From Desulfobacteraceae bacterium (GTDB lineage: Bacteria > Desulfobacterota > DSM-4660 > Desulfatiglandales > Desulfatiglandaceae), in NCBI GenBank assembly GCA_013203065.1, contig JABMQV010000078.1, positions 1 through 5,292 on the forward strand: a DNA stretch of 5,292 bases. Direction: 5' to 3'. Below the pieces are notes generated by a model, which was not told the origin of the DNA, ran no database searches, and was given only the letters and a program-made list of their open reading frames with translations. Position numbers and translations under genes: made by a program. Positions 1 to 5,292 of the stretch are shown here, piece by piece. Every line of letters begins with the position of its first letter. The first letter of the stretch is position 1.

Positions 1-192
1 CTTCCGGAGCTACGGGGCAGGCGCCGAGATTGGCCAAGAGGGGGCGTTTTTCAAAGGTCTCCAGAGGACAACACCATCAACTTTCCTTCGGATATTTATC
101 ATTTGCTAAAGGGTGCAAAGGAAGAGTATCCATAACCTGCACCACCCAAGAGATCCCAGAACCGTCCTACCGGTCGGGTTGCCTGAGAGAAG

Positions 193-217
193 TTCACATG
201 CTATCCTTCTGTGTGAA
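193..217. repeat. Short inverted repeat upstream of the MoxR-VWA pair
   Basis: TTCACA at 193-198 is exactly complementary to TGTGAA at 212-217, with 13 bases between. A T-G wobble between 199 and 211 would extend the stem to seven pairs. It lies about 90 bases before the ATPase start, so it could be an operator or a weak hairpin in the leader. The half-sites face the opposite way from a CRP/FNR-type site (TGTGA-N6-TCACA), so I do not call it one. A six-base match of this kind can arise by chance. Confidence 0.25.
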
Positions 218-288
218 ATTATAGATTCTTAGGAAAAGGTTTGTAAGTTCTCAATATTCTCGGGCAACAAGTAATTGGAGAAAGGCAT

Positions 289-293
289 AGGAG
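289..293 (+). promoter_or_regulatory. Ribosome binding site that decides the ATPase start
   Basis: AGGAG lies 11 bases before the ATG at 305. The spacing is a little long but usable. An in-frame TTG at 275 has no purine-rich site in front of it and would add ten residues that precede the conserved fold, so the ATG at 305 is preferred. Confidence 0.6.
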
Positions 294-304
294 TAAGACA
301 CGAC

Positions 305-1258
305 ATGAAGCAAAGTCATGACAATAAATTCGCATCAATTGAAAACATCCAGGAGGGTTTTCAGAATGTCGGGTACATATGCAGCCGCCAGATTGCCACA
401 ACCCTTTACCTGGCATATCATCTGGAAAAACCCATCCTTGTGGAAGGGCCCGCAGGCGTCGGAAAGACGGAGCTTGCAAAGACAGCGGCAACCTATCTCA
501 ATAAACCGCTAATTCGCCTTCAGTGCTATGAAGGGCTTGATGAATCAAAGGCCCTCTATGAATGGAAGTACGGGAAACAGCTGTTGTATACCCAGATTCT
601 GAAAGATAAACTGAATGAGGTCCTAAAGGGAACAAAGGGACTCGGGCCATCCATTGCCAAACTCCACCAGCACGACGATATTTTCTTCTCCATCCATTTC
701 CTTGAGCCACGCCCCTTGCTGAGCGCCATCCAGGCCAAAGACGGGGCCGTTCTACTGGTGGATGAAGTGGACAAATCGGACCAGGAGTTTGAAGCCTTTC
801 TCCTGGAAATCTTGTCTGATTATCAGGTATCTGTTCCCGAAATAGGCACCATACGGGCCACATCAAAGCCCTTTGTTTTCTTGACCAGCAACAATACGAG
901 AGAAATGAGTGAGGCACTCAAACGTCGTTGCCTCCACCTCTTTATCCCTTTTCCCGACGCCAAACTCGAAAAGGAGATCATTCGAGTCCGCGTGCCCGCT
1001 ATCTCCGAAGACCTGAGGGGTCAACTGGTATCTTTTATCCAGCAGGTCAGAAACCTTGACCTCAAAAAAGTGCCATCCGTCAGCGAGACCATCGATTGGG
1101 CAAAGGTTTTAGTGCTTCTCCATTCATCCGGGATGGACTCGGAACTGATCAAAGAAACCCTCAATACTTTTTTGAAATTCGAAGAGGACATAGAGATCGT
1201 AAAGGAGCAGCTTTATCAGTTGGTGGACAAGGCCAAGCGGGAGGGGGCGGTTTATTGA
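305..1258 (+). CDS. MoxR/CoxD-family AAA+ ATPase, 317 aa
   Basis: This is a cytoplasmic AAA+ ATPase of the MoxR group (AAA_5 type), which uses ATP hydrolysis to remodel or activate client proteins together with a VWA partner. Visible motifs are Walker A GPAGVGKT (residues 48-55), Walker B LLVDEVD (150-156), and a sensor-1 segment TSNNTRE (194-200). Next comes EALKRRCLH (203-211), which carries the arginines expected for the finger or sensor position. The segment PSVSETIDWA (257-266) in the C-terminal lid is typical of CoxD-like members, and the length is normal for the family. Its stop overlaps the start of the VWA gene by one base, so the two are coupled. In Oligotropha, CoxD helps mature the molybdenum CO dehydrogenase. 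No cox structural genes are visible here, so I give no symbol and leave the client open. The family call is firm; the subfamily (CoxD, PA2707, APE2220 and so on) is not settled. Confidence 0.93.
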   Translation: MKQSHDNKFASIENIQEGFQNVGYICSRQIATTLYLAYHLEKPILVEGPAGVGKTELAKTAATYLNKPLIRLQCYEGLDESKALYEWKYGKQLLYTQILKDKLNEVLKGTKGLGPSIAKLHQHDDIFFSIHFLEPRPLLSAIQAKDGAVLLVDEVDKSDQEFEAFLLEILSDYQVSVPEIGTIRATSKPFVFLTSNNTREMSEALKRRCLHLFIPFPDAKLEKEIIRVRVPAISEDLRGQLVSFIQQVRNLDLKKVPSVSETIDWAKVLVLLHSSGMDSELIKETLNTFLKFEEDIEIVKEQLYQLVDKAKREGAVY

Positions 1259-2607
1259 TGGAACAGGTCCTGCAGGATCTAATCATGGCCCTTCGAGCGT
1301 CTGGTGTGAGGATTTCAGTATCAGAGAATATTGACGCGATGAATGCTGTGCGGCTCTTGGGGTACGCCCACAGACAGCAGTTAAAGGATTCCCTGTCAGC
1401 CACCCTGGCAAAGTCGCTGCACGAAACAGAGATCTTTGAGACCTGCTTTGATCGCTTTTTTTCATTGGACAACTTCTCTGATTCAGAAATTGATTCCGGC
1501 GTGCAGGAAGAAATTGCCCCTGACAATAACGACTCTCCCTTGACACAAATGCTCCTGTCCGGCGATCAAGCGGGACTGTCTCTCTCCATGCGACAGGCCA
1601 CACAGGAAATCGGGATTACAGGGATCCGGTTTTTCACACAAAAGAGCCTCTATATTCAAAGGATACTAAAGGGTATGGGCCTTGAGGGCCTTGACAGGGA
1701 CATCAGAAACCTTCGTGGAGATGACAGGACTTATTCCCAGGAAAAGGCAAGGGTGCTCAAAGGTACCAAAGACCTCCTTTTTGAGAATGTAAGAGATTTT
1801 GTGGAACAGCAGTATTCCCTTTTCGCCGCATCTGCCAACGAAGAGATCCTTGAAAAATACTTGAAACGGGTCAGGCTGTCCAATCTGGAACAGCAGGATT
1901 TTGCCAGGATGCGGGAAATCATGCGAAAGATGGTCAAACGTCTTAACGATCTTCATTCCAGGAGACGGAAGTCCTGCAAACGGGGCCGTCTGGATCTAAA
2001 AAGGACGCTCAGGGCCAATCTTGCTTACCAGGGAACTCTTTTTGATCTACGGTGGAAAAGCAAGAAGATCGATCGACCAAATATCATTGTACTTTGCGAT
2101 GTGAGTCGTTCTGTGGACGCTGTGGCGAGGTTTCTGCTCCTTTTTCTTTACAGTCTCAATGAGGAACTGGCCAGGATTAGATCGTTTATTTTTTGCTCCA
2201 ACCTGGTTGAGGTCACCCATGTTTTCGAGGAATATGATGTTGAAGAGGCCCTGGTGAGGCTTCAGAAAGGCGCCGGTCTTGGGGTCTTGTTAGGAAGGAC
2301 CGATTATGGTCAGGTGTTTCGAGATTTCAAAGAGACTTGGCTCGAAACGGTCACACGCAAGACGACGTTCCTCATCCTTGGCGATGCCCGAAACAACTAC
2401 GCTGATCCCGAGGCTGGCATCCTGAAATTACTCTACGAAAGGAGCAAGAGACTCATTTGGCTCAACCCTGAATCTCCTCCTTTCTGGGGAACAGGGGACT
2501 CGGCCATGAAGACCTATCTGCCTTACTGCTCTATGGTCCAGAAATGCAGTACCGTTAGTCAACTGGAAAGGGTGGTCGGCTCCCTCCTCAGGATGCGTGC
2601 CACCTGA
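1258..2607 (+). CDS. CoxE-type VWA domain protein, 449 aa, partner of the MoxR ATPase
   Basis: This is a cytoplasmic VWA_CoxE-family protein, expected to bind the client or metal site and couple it to the neighbouring MoxR ATPase. Residues 1-70 form the helical N-terminus typical of the family (LRASGVRISVSENIDA). A helical middle follows, then a basic stretch (235-250) and RGRLDLKRTLRANLAYQGT (242-260), and the VWA domain fills about 272-445. All MIDAS ligands are visible: D281, S283 and S285 in DVSRS, T348 in RTDYG, and D376 in GDARNNY. WLNPE (401-405) and a C-terminal LPYCSMVQKC segment also match the family. The ATG at 1258 overlaps the ATPase stop (TGATG) and follows a purine-rich AGGGGG at 1242-1247. 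A longer in-frame reading from 1096 was refused because it would run inside the ATPase gene and adds nothing conserved. There is no signal peptide or membrane segment. The usual glycine run before TDYG is partly replaced (VLLGRTDYG). Confidence 0.92.
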   Translation: MEQVLQDLIMALRASGVRISVSENIDAMNAVRLLGYAHRQQLKDSLSATLAKSLHETEIFETCFDRFFSLDNFSDSEIDSGVQEEIAPDNNDSPLTQMLLSGDQAGLSLSMRQATQEIGITGIRFFTQKSLYIQRILKGMGLEGLDRDIRNLRGDDRTYSQEKARVLKGTKDLLFENVRDFVEQQYSLFAASANEEILEKYLKRVRLSNLEQQDFARMREIMRKMVKRLNDLHSRRRKSCKRGRLDLKRTLRANLAYQGTLFDLRWKSKKIDRPNIIVLCDVSRSVDAVARFLLLFLYSLNEELARIRSFIFCSNLVEVTHVFEEYDVEEALVRLQKGAGLGVLLGRTDYGQVFRDFKETWLETVTRKTTFLILGDARNNYADPEAGILKLLYERSKRLIWLNPESPPFWGTGDSAMKTYLPYCSMVQKCSTVSQLERVVGSLLRMRAT

Positions 2608-2738
2608 TACCTGCCCTACCCTTCACCCTTCTTCCAATATTCCCAGCCCCGCGTCTAAACATTCCCGATCAATGGGCCTGCAGAACCAGGGGTGGGGTTC
2701 ACCCATGATGCGGATGGAGACATGAACGCCCAAAAATC

Positions 2739-2765
2739 TTGCATTATTAACGAGCTTATTATAGT
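2739..2765 (+). promoter_or_regulatory. Weak candidate promoter for the chemoreceptor gene
   Basis: TTGCAT (2739-2744) and TATAGT (2760-2765, five of six matches to TATAAT) are separated by 15 bases in the most AT-rich part of the gap. The -35 match is poor and the spacer is short. I found no convincing sigma-28 or sigma-54 pattern in the same region. Treat this as a pointer only. Confidence 0.2.
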
Positions 2766-2775
2766 GTTCCTAAGA

Positions 2776-2820
2776 TCCGGTTAATATTCCTTACCTTCTG
2801 GGGATGGAATTCTCACCGGA
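2776..2820. repeat. Interrupted inverted repeat in the chemoreceptor 5' leader
   Basis: TCCGGT (2776-2781) pairs with ACCGGA (2815-2820), and ATTCC (2786-2790) pairs with GGAAT (2806-2810). An unpaired internal loop lies between the two helices and a 15-base terminal loop closes the structure. That gives 11 base pairs ending 46 bases before the receptor ATG. It could be a leader RNA hairpin or a binding site. There is no T-run after it, so it is not a standard terminator. Confidence 0.4.
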
Positions 2821-2852
2821 ATAAGGGACCCTAATTGAGAACCTGTAAATAT

Positions 2853-2858
2853 AAAGGG
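2853..2858 (+). promoter_or_regulatory. Ribosome binding site of the chemoreceptor gene
   Basis: AAAGGG sits eight bases before the ATG at 2867. A second purine cluster, AGAGG (2860-2864), is too close to the start to be the main site. The ATG at 2867 is immediately followed by a basic N-terminus and a membrane segment, which supports it as the true start. Confidence 0.5.
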
Positions 2859-2866
2859 CAGAGGCC

Positions 2867-5071
2867 ATGAAATTGAAGCTGAAGCACAAACTTATCGGAT
2901 TGCCAGTTCTTGCGGCCATAGCACCTGTATTTGCCATCTTCATCTTTACATCAATTGAGGAAAAAAATGTTATCAGGAAAATTGAGGCCGAACTGAATCT
3001 CCTTGGTCGTGAAAGTATCGAGCAGATTGCCTTAGCCGTATATAATACGTGTGAGGCGGCAAGCAAGATGGTTCAATCGATATTGGACCGTAAGCTGGAT
3101 AACGGTGCCAGATTTCTCGACAGTATGGGAGCGCTTTCCCTCTCCCCGGAGGTCGTCTCACGGAAGGCCATAAATCAACTTACAGGGAAGGAGAAAAAGG
3201 TGGCCCTTCCACGGATGCTGGTGGATGGACTCAGCGATCCCTCAACCTATATTGGCCTTATGAAAAAGAAATTCAGGGGGGATTACTCTCTCTTTCAGCG
3301 CATGAATAAACAGGGGGATATGATCTTGATCGCAACAACCCTGGCTGCCCCGGGGAAAGCCCCAAGTGTCGGCACCTTCTTACCGGCAGTGGAAAATGGC
3401 ACACCCAATCCCATGATCAGCAACATACTTGGCAAAAAGGTCTATAATGGCGTTGCTTACGTTGTCAATGGCTGGTATTTCAGCGCCTGTAAACCCATAA
3501 CCGATCAGGCGGGAACGGTCATCGGAATGTTATTTACCGGCCTCCCTTATGAGACCCCGGAATCTTTACGCCAGGCCATTATTGATATGAAGGTCGGAAA
3601 GACTGGCTATGTTTATGTACTTGGCGGCGCACTTCCCTTCCATCGGGGGCATTACATCATTTCAAAGGGGGGACAGCGGGACGGAGAAAACATATGGACC
3701 TCGAAAGACAGAACCGGGCGATTGTACATCCAATCAATTGTAAAAAAGGCCCTAAGACTCAAAAAGGGAGAAGCTGCCTCTGAACGGTATCCATGGCGAA
3801 ATCTGGGTGAAAAAACAGACCGCTCAAAAGTGGTTGCCATTACATATTTTGAGCCTTGGGATTGGGTGATCGGGGCCGGAGCGTACGAGGATGACTACTA
3901 TGATGCCAAACAAAAAATGGACAATAGCATGGATCAGCTGTTGTGGGTTATGGTCATTAGCGGTCTTGGCGTTCTTGTGCCTGTCATTGGGATTGCATTA
4001 CTCATTGGTGGTAGAATTGCCAGACCCATAACTCAGATTACGGCTATTGCAAGAGAAATAGCCAGAGGGGACCTTTCATCTGCAGCGAAATCAGTACGCT
4101 CAATGGTTGGGACAGGGAGAAGTGATAGCATAAAGGTATCAGACAGTGAGACAGGCCATCTGCTCTCCGCCGTGAAGAGTATGACCGAGAGCCTCAACTC
4201 CCTCGTTGGCCAGGTTCAGCGTTCTGGAATTCAGGTGAGTTCTTCATCTACGGAGTTGGCTGCCACCTTCAAGCAGCAGGAAACCACCATGACGAAGCAG
4301 GTGGAATCCACAAACAAGGTAGTAAAGTCTGTGGAGGATATCTCCCATGTTGCCACGACCCTGGTCGACACCATGCAACAGGTGGCATCCATGTCCCAGG
4401 AGACTGCCGGCTTTGCCAGCAGTGGGCAGGAGGATCTGGCCCGTATGGAAGAAACCATGTACAACATGGAGAGCGCTTCCAAATCCATATCCGGCAGGTT
4501 GGAGACCATCAACGAGAAAGCGGAAAACATTACCACGGTAGTAGACACCATAACCAAGGTGGCCGATCAGACAAATCTGCTGTCGTTGAACGCGGCCATT
4601 GAAGCGGAAAAGGCCGGAGAGTATGGACGCGGGTTTCAGGTGGTAGCCCGGGAGATTCGAAGACTCGCCGACCAGACAGCCGTTGCGACTTTAGATATTG
4701 AGCAGATGGTCCAGGAGATGCAGTCTGCGGTGTCTACGGGTGTTATGGAAATGGACAAATTCATCGCAGAAGTGAAGCGAAACGCCGAAGACGTCGGCAA
4801 GATAAGCGCCCAGTTGACACGCATCATAGAGCAGGTACAGGCCCTGTCTCCCAGTTTTGAGGATGTGAATGTTTCAATGGGTCAACAATCCGAGAATGCA
4901 CAGGAGATCAACACGGCAATGGTGAACCTCAGTGAAGAGTTGGGGCAGACCCTCGAGTCCTTGCGCGAGACCTACAGTGCCATTGAACAGTTAAATGAAG
5001 CAGCAGGAGGCCTCCAGGATGAGGTATCACACTTTAAGGTAGACGAAAATGGGTTGACGATCGAGGATTGA
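2867..5071 (+). CDS. Methyl-accepting chemotaxis protein with double-Cache periplasmic sensor, 734 aa
   Basis: This is an inner-membrane chemoreceptor that would pass a periplasmic signal to a CheA/CheW complex. Residues 1-8 are basic, and TM1 spans about 9-29. The periplasmic part is about 30-356. Its Cache_3-like region includes VGTFLPA (168-174) and [15 protein letters not shown] (199-213). Its membrane-proximal Cache_2-like region ends in [19 protein letters not shown] (329-347). TM2 is about 358-381. HAMP starts at RIARPITQI (383-391), with GDL at 401-403 and ETG at 428-430; the 24 residues between are roughly 14 more than in Tsr. The signalling domain occupies about 455-720, with the hairpin tip around [20 protein letters not shown] (565-584) and [18 protein letters not shown] (587-604). 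The tip has EAEKAGE where many receptors have EAARAGE, a form I associate with WspA-like receptors. It ends in LTIED, so no NWETF-type CheR tether is present. The ligand is unknown. The gene is followed 72 bases later by a binding-protein gene. Confidence 0.95.
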   Translation: MKLKLKHKLIGLPVLAAIAPVFAIFIFTSIEEKNVIRKIEAELNLLGRESIEQIALAVYNTCEAASKMVQSILDRKLDNGARFLDSMGALSLSPEVVSRKAINQLTGKEKKVALPRMLVDGLSDPSTYIGLMKKKFRGDYSLFQRMNKQGDMILIATTLAAPGKAPSVGTFLPAVENGTPNPMISNILGKKVYNGVAYVVNGWYFSACKPITDQAGTVIGMLFTGLPYETPESLRQAIIDMKVGKTGYVYVLGGALPFHRGHYIISKGGQRDGENIWTSKDRTGRLYIQSIVKKALRLKKGEAASERYPWRNLGEKTDRSKVVAITYFEPWDWVIGAGAYEDDYYDAKQKMDNSMDQLLWVMVISGLGVLVPVIGIALLIGGRIARPITQITAIAREIARGDLSSAAKSVRSMVGTGRSDSIKVSDSETGHLLSAVKSMTESLNSLVGQVQRSGIQVSSSSTELAATFKQQETTMTKQVESTNKVVKSVEDISHVATTLVDTMQQVASMSQETAGFASSGQEDLARMEETMYNMESASKSISGRLETINEKAENITTVVDTITKVADQTNLLSLNAAIEAEKAGEYGRGFQVVAREIRRLADQTAVATLDIEQMVQEMQSAVSTGVMEMDKFIAEVKRNAEDVGKISAQLTRIIEQVQALSPSFEDVNVSMGQQSENAQEINTAMVNLSEELGQTLESLRETYSAIEQLNEAAGGLQDEVSHFKVDENGLTIED

Positions 5072-5143
5072 AAAAAACAAGAAGGATTCTTCTCCAAATC
5101 GCCAATCATCAATCGAAAACCTCCTATGGTTACAAGGAATCCC
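5072..5143 (+). other. Short spacer between the receptor and binding-protein genes
   Basis: The 72-base gap contains a 5-bp hairpin (AGAAG at 5080-5084 with CTTCT at 5089-5093) but no T-run behind it, so read-through from the receptor gene is likely. It also holds three AATC-N3 units in a row from 5097 to 5117. No promoter is evident. The two genes are probably co-transcribed. Confidence 0.4.
5134..5138 (+). promoter_or_regulatory. Ribosome binding site that decides the binding-protein start
   Basis: AAGGA lies five bases before the ATG at 5144. An in-frame ATG at 5126 is preceded by pyrimidine-rich sequence with no site, so the later start is chosen. Confidence 0.6.
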
Positions 5144-5292
5144 ATGAAACCAACCAAGAATCCGGGGTATGGCTTCCTAATCATTTTATTCTTTACGGTC
5201 ATTGGCCACTCAACTGTCCTTGGGGAGTCAAAAGAACTGACACTGGCAGTAGGGTTGACCATACCGCCCTATAATATTCCAAAAACCAACTC
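5144..5292 (+). CDS. Periplasmic substrate-binding protein (SBP_bac_3 type), N-terminus only
   Basis: Only 49 codons are in the window; the gene runs off the right edge. Residues 1-6 carry lysines, and about 9-27 (YGFLIILFFTVIGHSTVLG) form a hydrophobic signal-peptide core with a likely cleavage near VLG/ES. The mature start, ELTLAVGLTIPPYNIPKTNS (31-50; the last codon is incomplete but TCN encodes only Ser), matches the first strand and PPY motif of amino-acid-type solute-binding proteins (Pfam SBP_bac_3). The product should be exported and bind a small solute. I infer that it either feeds an ABC transporter or acts as a stand-alone sensor partner. It directly follows a double-Cache chemoreceptor, so a role in delivering a signal to that receptor is possible but unproven. 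If the downstream part continues into membrane and kinase or GGDEF domains, it would instead be a sensor protein. Confidence 0.75.
   Translation, partial: MKPTKNPGYGFLIILFFTVIGHSTVLGESKELTLAVGLTIPPYNIPKTN

Larger units (their letters stand above)
1..304. other. Upstream flank without a confident gene; possible 3' tail of an earlier gene
   Basis: I cannot assign a gene here. All three forward frames are open at the left edge. Frame 1 runs to a TAA at 133-135, and its second half reads like a protein tail (NFPSDIYHLLKGAKEEYP). Frame 2 runs to a TAA at 107-109, and its first half reads more naturally (FRSYGAGAEIGQEGAFFKGL). Frame 3 is open to 224 but is rich in Arg, Ser, His and Cys, as expected of a non-coding frame. 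The 3' end of an upstream gene ending at 135 or 109 is the likeliest content. Positions 136-304 look like an untranslated leader of the ATPase gene. They contain one inverted repeat (193-217) and no convincing -35/-10 pair or Rho-independent terminator. Confidence 0.3.
2608..2866. other. 259-base intergenic region with palindromes and a minus-strand coding-like frame
   Basis: No gene is confidently called here. After the VWA stop there is a C-rich stretch (2610-2628), which on the other strand gives three GGG runs and a GG. An imperfect palindrome lies at 2665-2713, and a second inverted repeat at 2776-2820 in the chemoreceptor leader. I see no stem followed by a T-run that would make a standard terminator. 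On the minus strand a frame of 48 codons (2769 down to a TGA at 2623-2625) has protein-like composition but no ATG near its beginning. On the plus strand a 17-codon frame from the ATG at 2672 lacks a ribosome binding site. The receptor promoter probably lies in the AT-rich part around 2735-2770. Confidence 0.5.

Noticed and set aside
181..190. CTGAGA-containing segment resembling part of a TPP riboswitch
   Set aside because: The other conserved TPP riboswitch segments are absent and no thiamin gene follows.
275..304. TTG start ten codons upstream of the ATPase ATG
   Set aside because: No ribosome binding site precedes it, whereas AGGAG precedes the ATG at 305. The added residues are not part of the fold.
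498..917. 139-codon open frame on the minus strand
   Set aside because: It lies entirely inside the AAA+ ATPase gene, which has all its motifs on the plus strand. Its translation has no recognisable motif and is rich in Trp, Arg and Pro, as expected of an antisense shadow.
1096..1257. N-terminal extension of the VWA gene into the ATPase gene
   Set aside because: The added 54 residues do not resemble the family. The ATG at 1258 has the classic stop-start overlap and a purine-rich site before it.
2690..2704. GGGTG/CACCC hairpin as terminator of the MoxR-VWA genes
   Set aside because: A five-base-pair stem followed by CATGATGCGG has no T-run, and the same bases have other pairing options.
2672..2725. 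17-codon plus-strand frame starting with ATG
   Set aside because: It has no ribosome binding site, low complexity and no recognisable sequence. The minus-strand reading of the same bases looks more protein-like.
5080..5093. AGAAG/CTTCT hairpin after the receptor stop as a terminator
   Set aside because: The stem is only five base pairs and AT-rich, and no T-run follows.
5068..5274. 68-codon frame from a TTG overlapping the receptor stop
   Set aside because: It overlaps the binding-protein start in another frame. The other frame has a signal peptide, a PPY motif and a good ribosome site; this one has nothing recognisable.

Overview
The window holds three complete genes and the start of a fourth, all on the + strand. 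No RNA gene, insertion sequence or CRISPR array was seen. The proteins most resemble those of Desulfobacterota (the former Deltaproteobacteria). The main pointers are the chemoreceptor signalling tip, which reads [12 protein letters not shown], the Cache_3/Cache_2-type sensor, and the amino-acid-type periplasmic binding protein beside it. This assignment rests on remembered family resemblance, not on a search.

Layout: positions 1-304 are a flank with no confidently assignable gene; it may carry the 3' tail of an upstream gene. Positions 305-1258 encode a MoxR/CoxD-family AAA+ ATPase. Positions 1258-2607 encode a CoxE-type von Willebrand factor A (VWA) protein with a complete MIDAS metal site. 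The two genes overlap by one base (TGATG) and almost certainly form a translationally coupled MoxR-VWA pair. Such pairs act as ATP-driven chaperones that mature or activate metalloenzymes or other complexes. No client enzyme is visible here, so the target is unknown.

Positions 2608-2866 are a 259-base intergenic region with no clear terminator. It does hold several palindromes and a coding-like frame on the minus strand. Positions 2867-5071 encode a 734-residue methyl-accepting chemotaxis protein: TM1, a large periplasmic double-Cache sensor, TM2, a HAMP domain with a lengthened connector, and a signalling domain. Starting 72 bases after its stop codon, at 5144, is the N-terminus of a secreted substrate-binding protein of the SBP_bac_3 type, cut by the window end. 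The receptor and binding protein may be a sensing unit, but this is inferred from adjacency alone.

The two halves (chaperone pair, and receptor plus binding protein) are separated by the long intergenic region and show no evident functional link. No clearly new biological system is visible. The points most worth a second look are the missing client of the MoxR-VWA pair, the receptor/binding-protein neighbourhood, and the structured, coding-like intergenic region.
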